From Fratercula arctica (taxonomy: Eukaryota > Chordata > Aves > Charadriiformes > Alcidae), in NCBI GenBank assembly GCA_947846985.1, contig CANTUZ010000002.1:132765889-132829888 (forward strand): a stretch of DNA of 64,000 nt, given 5' to 3'. This document shows positions 11,201 through 22,900 of the stretch, piece after piece. The translations under genes and the position numbers were made by a program. The notes beneath the pieces are model-generated. The model was not told the origin of the DNA and made no database searches. It worked only from the letters and a program-made list of their open reading frames with translations. The stretch's first letter is position 1; the number at the start of each line of letters is the position of its first letter.

Positions 11201-13721
11201 TTTTTAAAGCCGTTCACCCAGTGCACTAACTTTTATTCCACACACAAAATGAAGACGATACACGCACGTACGTATGTAGCTTTGAAACTGCTACTGAGAT
11301 AGCTACTTTCAGGAGATACGGATTCTCAGTGGCACATTACTGCAGCAGGGACTTGAACTAGAGCCCTTGCATCGCTCGCTACACATGCACACCAGAAAGC
11401 AGCAGCTAAGTGGCCTCAGCAGGAGGGCACTTTCTGCTTGTACAGCCCTGGGACTCCAGTGAGGGAATGGCAAAGCTGCACAGAACTGTACATGCTGCAC
11501 ACAGGAAAAACATCTGCATCTAACATTTATCTTGTTTAAAAAATAAATCAGATTTCCTAATTTAATAGCAATATTTGAGTTAGATTAGGGCAGCAATAAC
11601 TATTTCTTACTTCATTAGTTAAATCCTAACTATAATTAGGGAGCACTTCTTTCTGACTGGTTCCTATGGGATTTTAGGAGAAGGGAAGTGCCAAAAGAAT
11701 ATTTATGGTCTGGGTTGAGGTGAAGATCATAATTTGTTAAACATTGATCAAAATAAATTTCAGCAAGTGCTACAACATTTAACAAAAGATAACTGACGAT
11801 CTGGCACATAGTGTTCATGTCTTTTGAGTATTAAATGTCTACAGTATACAAAAAAGATTATAAAAATATAATAATAATAATTTCTAAGCCAAAGCTTAAA
11901 ACAAAAATCCATCAAGCCCATTAAATTTTAAACTTGACACTACTAAATTGCTTTAATGCCTTCAACAGCACACAGTTAGAAGCATAATGATGTATTTGGT
12001 GAGCGTTTCTTACTTTTTGACATAAATTACTTTATTTGATTTTTTTTTTTTTCTTTTTAGCTGGTAAAAGGAAAGACATTATGCATGGTAAACACCATTA
12101 CATAGCTGGATCAAAAGTACCCAAACATGAATTTGAGCAAATGTGCTTAATCTAAAAGAATGTAATTGTATTTTTATCAGCACTTCATGTGTCATCATTA
12201 ATGGGCATCTTCTGAAGATGGTCTGACTAAACTGCGGTGCCACTGGAGGATGAAAATGACTGCTGAATGCCACAGTAAATACTCATTCCGTGTTCTTGGT
12301 CAGTGCAGCACTGGGCTTTTTGGGAAATTAACACAGAGTTTTACATCAGTCAGGAAAAAACAGATATATTTCTAACGACTATCAGTTAGCACAGGACTTT
12401 ATAGCCACCTTAAAACAAAGCAAAATCACACCTCTTCAGCTAATAAAGAAAGCTAAACTTCCAAGGACAGGTGTTGGGGGGTGGGGTGGGAGTGCTGTTA
12501 GTTTTATTTGTTTGCTGGTTTTTCTTCCCTGTGATACATATGTAATGATGTTTTCTTAGTGTATTTCCCTAAAAATATCCCCAGGGCAGAAATGCTTAGG
12601 AGTTTAAAGAAACATAAGACCCTAAGGGTCCTCACTTCAGTTAGAGATTTCCTACTTGGCATTCAGTGAAAAAACTCTATGTTCTTTAGAGCCTATCTTA
12701 CAATTCCCTATTCCTACAGAAAATTCAGAGTTGCTGTATGCCTGCAGTGTGGTAGATTCCCTGGGATCATGGTTTGGCCACTGTATGAGTGCATGGAACT
12801 GTAACAAGTCTGTTCAGTCTACACATAGAGAAATGGAGGAAACCACAAAGTGTGTTGCATGGATGCAATTATTGTGGGGTGAGTTTTCCATTGGGTGATT
12901 TCTTGCCACGATGGATGAGATTTTTTTCATCCTCCTGGGTTCCTTCACCACCTTTCTGAGGACATCAGCTCTGCATACTAATGTTGATGTTTTGCTACCT
13001 ATCGTTGTGACCTTTAGCACTGAGAAAACTGGTGTGTCTATCATGGTAAGGACATGCAGCTAGCTACATAGAAATGAGTGTCAAAGGAAAAAAAAAAGAA
13101 AGAACAACAAAGAAAGACGTTTCTCCTCAGCAACTGGGAATGAGTCAAGAAGAAGTCATGGTCAACTGCAAAATCCCTTCAAAGGTTTTCATCAGCCTAG
13201 ACAGGCCATCAATGAGGAGAGGACTGGAAGTGCAGGGGAGTTCTTGAACGCACTGTGAACTGGGGAAAGAGACATGAAAGGGGCATCAAGGCTGTGTTGT
13301 CTTAAGATGTAGCAGGGGCTGAAAAGTGGAAATGACACCATTACTCCTCCAGTTCTCTTCCTATAAAATATGGTGGTTTCTTATACAAAGTTTTCTTTCC
13401 CCTTTTGCCCTATATTGATAAAAAAAGCTCTCAAATAATATCTAAATTGTGCTTCTGACAGAACTGGATCACATGTGACATTGCTCCTCTCCTGGTTGTC
13501 CAGAGTAAGGACTTCTGTTGAAGATTGTGACTTACATCTGGCATGGGTACACAGCTTTCCTCCACAGGAAATCCAGGCCTCAAGGCGGGTGCTGTATGAC
13601 ACAGGCTCATCCAGGCATGAGCTTGGAGATCTCTTCTACGTGCACTGCTAACAAATGGCATTAGCATCCAAATAGGTGTTGACAGGGTAACTGAACTCTA
13701 ATGCTTCAGGAATCTGAGGAA
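8203..13721. other. Unique AT-rich DNA, no gene supported
   Basis: The largest open frame, 210 codons at 9615-10247 plus, has no recognisable domain. It is rich in Cys, His and Phe in the manner of random AT-rich translation and has no partner splice sites that I can support. A T-rich tract at about 12040-12060 ends in TTTTTAG and resembles a splice acceptor, but no open exon with a donor follows. G-rich sequence lies at about 12473-12491. Otherwise there is no repeat or RNA gene that I can name. Confidence 0.45.
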
Positions 13722-15330
13722 TTATAGAATCATCATACGATCATAGAATGGTTTGGGTTGTAAGGGACCTTAAAGATCACTTAGTTACAAATTCCCTGCC
13801 ATGTCCAGGGAATTTGTCCATGTCCATGCCACGTTCCACTAGACCAGGTTACTCAAAGCCACATCCAACATGGCCTTAACACTTCCAGGGATGGCGCTTC
13901 CACAACTTCCGTGGGCAACCTGTTCTAGTGTCTCACCACCCTCAGAGTAAAGAATTTCTTCCTAATATCTAACCTAAATCTACCCTCTTTCAGTTTAAAA
14001 CCATTGCACCTTGCCTTATCACTACACTCCATAATAAAGAGTCCCTCCCCATCTTTTCTGTAGGCCCTCTTTAAGTACCGGAAGGTCACAATAAGGTCTC
14101 CCCAGACCGTCTATTCTCTAGGCTAAATATCCCCAACTCTCAGCCGGTCCTCATAGAAGAGGTGCTCCAGACCTCTAATCATCTTTGTGGCCCTCCTCTG
14201 GACTTGATCCAACAGGTCCACGTCCTTCTTATGTTGCAGGCCTCAGAGCTGGATGCAGTACTCCAGGTGGGGTCTCACCAGAGCAGAGTAGAGGGGCAGA
14301 TTCACCTCCCTCAACCTGCTGGCCATGCTTCTTTTGATGCAGTCTATGATACAGTTGGCTTTCTGGGTTGCAAGCATGCCTTGCCGGCTCATGTTGAGTT
14401 TCTCATCCACCAACACCCCCAAGTCCTTCTCCTCAGGGCTGCTCTCAATCCATTCTCTGCCCAGCCTGTATTTGTGCTTGAGTTTACCCTGACCCACCTG
14501 CAGGACCTTACACTTGGCTTTGCTGAACTTCATGAGGTTCACACAGGCCCACCTCTGAAGCCTGTCCAGGTCCCTCTGGATGGCATCCCTTCCCTCCAGC
14601 GTGTTGACTGCTTCACACAGCTTGGTGTCATTGGCAAACTTGCTGAGGGCGCACTCAATCCCACTGTCCATGTCACTGACAAAGATGTTAAACAACACAT
14701 TCTCCCAGTCCCTGCTTTTGCCTACTGCAACTTGGGAACTGTGGCTAGAGCCCTTGCTAGTGAAGTCTGAGGCAAAAAAGTCATTGATTACTTCATCCTT
14801 CTCCATATCCCAGGTAACCAGATCTCCCATTTCCTTCTGGAGAGGGCACACATTTTCCCTACTCTTCCTTTTATCTCTGAAGTACCTGTAGAACCTTTTC
14901 TTTTTGCCCTTGGTGTCCCTGGCCAGATTTAACTCTACCTGGGCTTTAGCTTTGCCAACCCGATACTTGCTTCTTGGAAATTTCTCGGTATTCCTCCCAG
15001 GCTACCTGTCCTTGCTTACATCCTCTGTAGGCTTCCTTTTTCTTTTTGAGTTTGTCCAGGAACTCCTTGTAATCCATGCAGGCGTCCTGGCATTTTTGCT
15101 TGACTTCGTCTTTATTGTAATGCATCGCTCCTGAGCTTGGAGAAGGTGATCCTTGAATATTAACCAGCTTTCTTGGGCCCCTCTTTTCTCCGGGGATTTA
15201 CCCCATAGTACTCTACCAAGCAGATCCCTGAAGAGACCAAAGCCTACTCTCCTGAAGTCCAGGGTAGTGAGCTTGCTAAGAGCCCTCCGCACTACCCTAA
15301 GGATTTTGAACTCCACCATCTCATGGTCAT
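13722..15330 (-). mobile_element. CR1 LINE, internally deleted, 5'-truncated
   Basis: This is the largest transposon in the window, read on the minus strand. At its 5' side (15319 to 15002) the frame has HEMVEFKILR, TLDFRRVGFGLFRDLLGR and [19 protein letters not shown], the ORF2 segment between endonuclease and reverse transcriptase. A frameshift near 15030 is followed by KKRFYRYF and [20 protein letters not shown]. At about 14698/14699 the sequence jumps from SRDWEN straight to [18 protein letters not shown]. That skips about 200 codons carrying most of the reverse-transcriptase fingers and palm. The downstream catalytic box reads FAND where the family has two adjacent Asp residues. After it come [18 protein letters not shown] and [14 protein letters not shown], then a stop after EYCIQL. 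The 3' UTR ends in ATAGAATCATCATACGATC on the plus strand. The 5' end is uncertain between about 15325 and 15360. The element is inactive. Confidence 0.95.
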
Positions 15331-18300
15331 TAAGGAAAAGGTCTTTGTCTTCTAAATCATCCTCAGAAAGAGAGCATATACAAAATCACTTAAAAAAGAG
15401 TTTAAGCATGTTACGTATACTGTAGGGAGCACAGAAGGAAGATGTATAACCTTTAAAAAACCTACACATAATCTGTCCCAGTGTGAAAAGATGATACATA
15501 AAAATGTTCTAAAGTGATTATTTTAAACAGTCTTTCTAACTTTATGGATGCATAATTATTGCAAATTTAATACAAGTCCACATGTAATTTATTCTCCTCC
15601 ACTGAATCCTAGAAGTTCCATGTTTCCTCCTGCTTCTCCTGGTTTTCAGAGGGAGCTCCACGCTTCTGTGCAACTCAAAATGTGTTTATCCCTATCAATC
15701 AGCCCCACACTCACCTTTCACACACAGAGTTTTATGCATCTCCACTGCCCCCACAACAGTCCTCCCATAACAAGGGAATTACTTTCTTCCTTTCCTCCCA
15801 CCTCGTTCTCAAGCCCACATTATGTGCCTCTTCCACAGGTTTTTGAGATCCTTCACAGCTACCCTCTGTATTAGAGTTTCTCAGCATTCCACTATACATT
15901 GCCATGCCTAAAGCTCTGTGACAATCTTAATATGCCCACATTTCCCCTGAAAAAAGACCCCTCTGTGCTCACTCTCCCTTCTTCTTTCAGAACAGCTATG
16001 CAACAACCCTTCTTTACCAGCCACTGTTCTTGGCCTGTGAGTCTGTCCATGTGCCAACCTGTTAAAGTCTGTTTGGAGGATGCAGAGAGGATTGGCAAAG
16101 CATGCAAGGATAATGGTTGTCACTTACCTTACCTGTTCTGCACACAACTACAAAGGTGCTTGAAACTATTACGTTCAATAGATAAAGACGGTCTGCCATT
16201 TCATGTTTTTTCTTTTTTGTCTGGGTTTAGAGATTTTCTTTAAATTAATTGATACATTGAATACTCCTTAAAATTGATTATATGTGGTATTCCAAAATCA
16301 ATGCCATGTTACACAATTACAGACAAAGCAGAAAGGCTTCTGAGTTGAGCACAGGACCTCAGTGAGCTCAGATAATTAAACTTTCAGTGACTGAAATGTA
16401 CTCCAGCAACAATAATCCACACTGGATGTGTTTGCTTGGCTACTGACACACTTCTTGGGTGATTGAAGACACTCAACCCCTGACCTCATACCTCAAAGCG
16501 CAACTTAAACGGGCACCAGTAAGCCCTATGGTAGCTCATTGCTCAATTGCTACTTACCTCTGATACCTGCTAAGTAAGTATGTCCCCATGGATATCAGGA
16601 ATATTTCCTCCTTAGCTAAGAGAACCTAACAGTCACCAAAGAGGGGTGATACATGGGTTTGTACTCCATGATGTTTCTTGGAAATGTCTTCTGCAAAGGC
16701 TGAGTCCATTTGAGTTTTGAAGTTGCTCCAAGACATAAGGTCCTTATGTGCATGCATACGCTGTTTGTGATTCTGGGTTCCTTTACTGGAACTTGTAGAA
16801 ATGGTGTGACTGTCTTTTCTTTGAATGGCTGAGACAAAAATTAATGCAGTTGTTCCTAAAGTGTTTTTGGTGGGGGAACAATCAACAAAACCATGAAATT
16901 GTCAAAAGCAACCCTCCTCCCCTTTCTTTGATTCACAAAAACCAAAGGGAAATAGGAAGGAATTTTTTGATTTGTTTTTTGAGGGAAACGGGAAGGAATA
17001 GGGGTGGGAGGGAAGAAAGACACTGAAAAGCTGTGTTTGGGATGTATAAGAAGGCATCCAGAAAGGGTAAAAAGCCCTACAGCCAAGTTCAACAGCCTAC
17101 AGTTTCATGGGGAAGAAGAAAGTAAGCGACCAAGCAGGCCGTGCGGCCAGTCTGGGAACCCTATGGAGTTCTGAAGGTTCAAACACATATGTGAAATGGG
17201 AAAAAGCCAGAAAGTCAGGGGATTTCAGTCAAATGTGAGTTTATCCCAGTGACTGGAAAGGACCCATCAGCACAAGCAGGGTGTTGAGGTTTTGCTCCTG
17301 TATGAGTTACAGCATGTAATGCAAAGTCACAAGGCTCAGCTGTGAGCCCTGCTGTCCTTCTGTCCCAGCACCCTTCCACTCAAATACAGAGCCATAACTG
17401 TAAACCAAAACCTGCTGCCTTCTCCTTAGCAAATAGACCTGGTTTCCTTTGCCATTGCAGCTATGACCAGCTCTTCAAAGAGTGCCTCATGCAGACTCTC
17501 ATATTCAGTGCAGGGTCATGAGGCCTGTCGCTGTGTTTTGAGAGAAAGACGAGGACACAGCACTGAAATATTGGTCATTTAGGGAGTGAGTTTTGAAGTG
17601 AACTGAAGATGAGTTAGAAATCCCACTTTACACACTGTAAGCTCCAACCCCTGTATTGGAGTTAAAATCCTATATATAACCTGTGAAGATTTATCCGTAA
17701 CACAAAGCCAGAGCCCCAGGCCTGGTCTACACTAAAAAGAGGTTGTTATGTGAATTATACTAGAAAATTCTTTGAATGGAGAGGTACTTTGTATAATCAA
17801 AAGATTCCTTTTTAACAGTTACTTCTATACCAGCTTCCAAAAAGAATAAGAGGTAATATTGCATGGAAAACATCACAGCTGTGTCAGTTAGGGAAATTAT
17901 ATTTTTTTTTTTCACACTCTGTCAGAGTTGTGTCAGTAGCACTTTTAAGTTGAGATTGGCACCAAAAGAGGCAAAGCCCTATGTCACAGTTTGAGCATTG
18001 TCAGCGCTAGTACCCCACCTCTGAAAGCCCCTGTTTTTTTCCCTTAATAAAGGACTGGAAACTAAAAAGTCTGCTGCAGAGGTTTAGAACCACCTTTCAC
18101 TTAAACTGTGATATCTCTCTTCTCACTGAATGCAATTTGTGAGAAACATTTTTTAAGTGCTAAGAACTAGTTAGGTTTGAGGATGTGACAGACTTCACCT
18201 TTAAAAAGAACAAAGCAGGACACCTTGCTTACTTAGGTTTAGATTAAAGCTAAAATACACCTTGTGTGTGGTTGTACAAAATAAAAGTTACATTAGTTTT

Positions 18301-18606
18301 AATGCAAATTTTAAGCTTACTAATTTGTTGCTTATTGATAACATTAAGCTTGAAATACATGCTATAAATTGTCTGGTAAAGAGAAATTCATATTGCTTGC
18401 CATTTGCAAATGAACGCTTAGTCTTTCAGAATGTCGCTGAATTTCAATATGTATGAGATATTCTGCTGTTTTTATTGTAAAAGCTTACAAAGTATGGCTT
18501 ACAATGGAAGGCAAAATGTTTGATCTTTCATATGAAAGCTCAGTTACTGCTACAACTGCGGTCTTTTAAAACATGACTGAAAACAGACCTGGTTTAATAT
18601 AATCAC
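15331..18606. other. Unique DNA, no gene seen
   Basis: The segment contains scattered pyrimidine-rich stretches (about 15590-15870). The acceptor-like site at 17438-17460 is followed by a frame that closes within about 60 nt and has no suitable donor. I find no RNA gene or nameable repeat. Confidence 0.45.
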
Positions 18607-18755
18607 GTTTATTAATACTTATTACTTATGTAGCATTTTGTATGCAAGGATTTGGCATATTTTATAAATATCAGTTAAACTTCACAACCAGGCTGTAATG
18701 CATGCAATACTGTGTCACTAAGCCCATTCTCTACACGGATAAACCGAGATCCCTA
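18607..18755 (-). repeat. MIR SINE remnant
   Basis: The plus strand reads like the reverse complement of a MIR (tRNA-derived CORE-SINE): TTTATTAATACTTATTACTTATGTAG, AACTTCACAACCAGGCTGTAAT, then CCCATTCTCTACACGGATAA and ACCGAGATCC. These correspond in order to the MIR blocks for the terminal region, the 'CTCACAAC' segment, the 'CCCATTTTACAGATGA' core and the 'GAGG' flank. Divergence is high, as expected for an element active before the amniote radiation. Confidence 0.6.
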
Positions 18756-21174
18756 GCCTACATCTATTCTGTGGGCTCAATCACTGAGACATGATCGTCC
18801 ATACAATTAAATTGCTAGCACAGTCCCTGGAATCATTTTTGGCCTCAGCTAACCATCTCTCTTCCAGATAATGCCAGGGCAAAGGACCATTTCAAATAGG
18901 TCATTTGGACATAGTCACGCTTTTCTGGGGACAAGAGAGCCTGACTGTATGGATTTAAGCTCTAAGTCCTGCTGTCTGAGAATGATCTCTGTCCAAGTCT
19001 ATTTACTAACACAGATGTAACCATGATGTTTCTAGCACACAGCACAATGTCATTCATGGATTCCTGATCTAATCTGGGTTCTGCAAACAGCACAGCTCAA
19101 AGAAGCATGTGCTAGTCCTGATGGAGAAAGGAGCTAAGGGTCTTGTTCTGCTTCCACTTGCTCAGAGTTGTGTTCTCACACCACTCCACATGGAGATTTC
19201 CACGGTAAGACAGGTAGAAAGCATCTGCTTTTGCAAAAGGAGCAGGATGGGACAGAAAGGCATAGAAATATATTAATGGATGGGAGAGAATGGTTGACTA
19301 ATTAGAGGATTTACTTGGGCAGACCTATGCGCGGAGGTAGGAAACCAGACACACTGGTGCTGAGGGGCTCTACAGCCTAGAATTCACTAGCTTTGAATCG
19401 GTGTAGCCAGAGCAGTGGTGTGCCCAGCACAGTCAGTTTCTCGGTGCCTTAGGAGACACTGTATTTTGTCGTTCCAACAGGAAATGATCTTATCAAAGAC
19501 AATGGAAGAGGGAAGACAGGAACTGAAACAGGAAGCTGTTTAATAACAGCTTATTAAAAACTTGACACTCTTGGGAAAGAGGTGAAAATACGGAAAATGG
19601 GGAAAGGACAGGTGATGATGGCTGCTGCTGGGAAGATTTGAGGAGGTTTACTGCAGCACCGTTTTGGCCTCTCCCTGCAACAGTTGCTGCTCCATTCACC
19701 CCGCGACCTTTTCCTCCTCTGGAAGCAACAGAAGTACAGCATCAGTAAAACGAAACCCTGACTTTCTAGAGGTGCAGTCTAGCAGTTGGGTCTTTTTCTG
19801 AAGCAACCAGATGTCTTTGGCAACTGACCACTGCTCCCTGGGGTTTAAGTTAATTGGTTGAGTAGCTGGATTAAGTTCAAACCACATTGCAACACTAACG
19901 TAGCTATATTACTCTTGGGGCTCAGCATAGTCTCTCTGCAGGGCACCAAGTGGAGGTAGAACCATGCTCCTGGCCCTCTGCATGCTTCATTGTGTCATGC
20001 AAACTTGCCTAAATTCCATTCATGTCATTACTTTATTAATTCTATTATTTTGTGCATTATTTTATGAATTATTGTATGGATAAACTATTTAACTATAAAT
20101 ATTACCTTATGGCTTATTGAATAATATGAAGTACAGTAACTTTTTAGAAGAGATCGAAAAATGTCTCGGAATGTGTGACTGAGACATTTATTTGCAATGA
20201 AATCTCGGCATCCGCTAGAACGTGAAAAATATGGAGCCAGTTTTCTGTGTCTTAGCTGTGAGCCTTATGCATATGGCCCCATCGCTTTTTGCGCAGGCTG
20301 CATTATGCATAGGCACGTGCAGAATTAGGCCTTAGTTGCAAAGGATGTTCTCAAACGAAATAATTGGGTTTGGAGTCTCCTGGATTTTATCTTAAACTAG
20401 GTCACAAACCAGCTAGTGGAAACTTTGGAACACCTGTGAGTAGACAGCCAGCCATCTAAATACCTTTGAAGACCTCATAACCTGACCATGAAGAATAAAA
20501 TCCAAGCCTGATTTGAAAACCAATGGCTCAGTTCGTTTTCTGTCTGTAATTTTCTCTGTTTCTCCCCAATTCTTATTTATGCTATCACTTGCTGATGAAA
20601 TTTTATTTGTTTTGATAAAATTGTCATACAAGTACCTGGTTTATCCATGTAAAATATTAATAATAGATGTAGAGTGTTGAATATGCTATTGCTTATCATG
20701 TGGCAATATGATTTCATAGGTATAGAATGAGAACTGACTTGCAAATTTTTAAATTTTGCATGTGCATCCACTCAGCTAAAAAGGATAAGCACAGCTGCAA
20801 AGCTTGAGATGCAGGCGCTGTATCAGGCAGATGCTGCAACATGTAGCACCATGAGAAAAGACAGGATAATCCTCTTCCTGGAGCAGTGACAAAAGGAGAC
20901 AGTGGAGGGGGAAGTTACAGAACCTGTGACCAGTGCCCAGATCCGCCTTTTCCTCCTCCTCCTTCCCTGATCCATCTGCTTTCTCTTCATCTGGCTTATT
21001 TTTGTGAAAATACAGCTTCACTGGGTGGATCCTGACGGCATGAACAACTTTAGCTTGTAATTGAAGATCCACAGTGAGAGATGAGGACAAGCTGAATTAA
21101 TACACTCTGCGTGTGTACTGGTCACATCACCTCTGAAGTCAGGGCTGTTGCTGCATGAGTCCAGCCAGTGAACT
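18756..21174. other. Unique DNA, AT-rich near 20.0-20.15 kb
   Basis: No gene or transposon is recognisable. The stretch 20020-20125 is extremely AT-rich and low in stop-free frames. Open frames at 19493-19742 minus belong to unremarkable sequence without domain signatures. Confidence 0.4.
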
Positions 21175-21222
21175 TGTCTTCTCCATGTGCAGAATGGAGA
21201 CTGAGGCACAGAGTAACTAATG
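21175..21222 (-). repeat. Probable MIR remnant
   Basis: The block TTCTCCATGTGCAGAATGGA followed by GACTGAGGCACAGAGTAACT matches the order of the MIR core in reverse complement (CCCATTTTACAGATGGGGA, ACTGAGGCACAGAGAGGTTAA). It is short and diverged, so the call is tentative. Confidence 0.45.
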
Positions 21223-21238
21223 GCTCTGTTCTGTATTT

Positions 21239-21272
21239 ACTGAAGTCAGCAGATACACCAGCTGATTTCAGT
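21239..21272. repeat. Short inverted repeat
   Basis: ACTGAAGTCAGC (21239-21250) and GCTGATTTCAGT (21261-21272) pair at 11 of 12 positions around a 10-nt spacer. It sits just beyond the MIR-like block and contains a TGAAGTCA/TGATTTCA-type core that recurs in old palindromic repeats. Confidence 0.6.
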
Positions 21273-22319
21273 GCAGCATGGCCAAGAGTAAGTGCCAGCA
21301 AAGAAAAAGCGTTCAGAGCTCCTTGCATTCAATCCTTTGAAAACAGGATAGAACAAAACACACCAAAAGTGTACTTCCTTGGAAGTTAATGATCTAGAAA
21401 GAGGCCAGTTGAGAGGGAAGTTTTGAATTATGGAGACCGAGTGGGCAATTTTGCTTGTGATGATAGTCAGCTTCTCAGTGGGTCTAAGCAAACTAGAAAA
21501 TATGGAATTCTGGTGTTTATGAGCCAAAACACAGGCCAAGCCCATGAATGGCAAAGTTCTTTATAAATATCTATTATTGAAAAGAAAACACACAACATTA
21601 TCACTTCATACTGTGATAATTACAAAGCAACACTGACAAAGTGTCACTGGACTGGTTCTTTCTTGACTTATTCATACACAAACATGAAGCTGGAGACAAC
21701 CCCTCAGCAGGAGTCTTCACGTTTCCCCTACCACTACATCTAGCTGCTCTGTGAGGGATTTAAGTTACGGTCAGAAAACATAAGTGAAATGGAATCATGA
21801 TTATTCCAATTCTGGAGTGAGATTTAAAAAAAAAAAAAAAAAAAAATTACTCTTCAAAGACAAGGGAGCAATCACCTTCGAAAAGATTGCATATACCGAT
21901 GAACTGATTTCAGGTTTTGTCACTAATCCACCCATGCTGTTCTAATGAATCACTAAAAATTAAAGAATCAGGTGAACAGATAAAGGTCAGATGACAAAAA
22001 CAATGCAAAGTCAGTATCGGACAGATGACAGTCTTGCCAAGAACACCTTTAACCATGAGGTATTAATAATGTTATATGTTTAACCAGAGGTTAATCTGCA
22101 ATTTATTTTTCTTTAAATTACCTAGAGAGAGATTCTTTCTGGACTATTAACTTTTTTTAGTATTTAGATCACAACTCCTAAAGACTTAGCTATATTTTGA
22201 CAGGTACTGACAAAGAGTGCCATGGAATTGTGACTCAATTGTCACCTTCGGCGTTTTCAAGCTGAAAAACTCAGGATGAATGCTAGGTACTAATTAGAAC
22301 TGTTATATTAGGAAAGCAA
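21273..22319. other. Unique AT-rich DNA with an A21 homopolymer
   Basis: A run of 21 A residues occupies 21826-21846. No retrotransposed sequence can be recognised upstream of it on the plus strand. The rest is AT-rich and lacks recognisable elements. Confidence 0.45.
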
Positions 22320-22900
22320 ATACAATGGTGTCTAACATTAAACAAAGCACAGTTCTCATCACAAACGGTTTCTTTTGTGTGCGGGTTAGTCTAAAAACCA
22401 TTTTGCATGCTAATGAGGCACAAACAATAATTGCCAAAGTAACCAGTTTCACGCAATTACAAAAACCACATAAAAAGCCCTATTGTTTGTTGTCTTATGA
22501 TTTTTAATGCTAATTTTGCACTTGATAATTTAAGGATTTCATTTGTACCACAGCGTGCAATTTGGGTTTTGTGCGTGTGAAGGTGAAGGCTTCTAATGGG
22601 GAGGAAACAACCCCGAGTGTGCAAAAGTAAAAGAAACAGTCACTCTCAGGGAAGAGATCGGACAACCGGAAAAGAGAGGGAGAAAAAAAAAAAGCAGTGG
22701 TGAAAAGGGGACATTTCCTCTGTGAGAAAGAGGGAAATCAGAGCTGAGAAGAGGGAGGCTGTAGGAGCGGGGAGGCGCACAGACCGGCTAATGAATATCA
22801 CTAAGCTGACACATCCTGTGGCTTGGAATGCATGGCTAACCGGGGAGTCATACAAAGATCTGAGGGAGCACGGAAAATTAGAGAGTAAAAAGTCAGATGG
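22320..22900. promoter_or_regulatory. Candidate conserved non-coding element (enhancer-like)
   Basis: The stretch is free of transposons and dense in developmental transcription-factor core sites. ATGCTAATGA at 22407-22416 resembles a POU site. ACAATAAT and CTATTGTTTG are SOX-like. GCAATTAC is a homeodomain core and TGTGGC a RUNX core. The purine-rich part at 22650-22900 holds more CpGs than its surroundings, then TAATGAATATC and the TEAD-like GGAATG. This texture is typical of vertebrate conserved non-coding elements in developmental gene deserts. Conservation itself was not tested. Confidence 0.35.

Noticed and set aside
12030..12130. Strong T-rich acceptor-like TTTTTCTTTTTAG
   Set aside because: No donor with an open frame follows. 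The T-run is simple sequence.
14162..14770. 202-codon plus open frame
   Set aside because: It is the antisense shadow of CR1 ORF2, which is coded on the minus strand here.
17438..17600. Acceptor-like CCTTTGCCATTGCAG followed by a short open stretch (YDQLFKECLMQT)
   Set aside because: The frame that looks protein-like stops within about 60 nt, and no donor lies before the stop.
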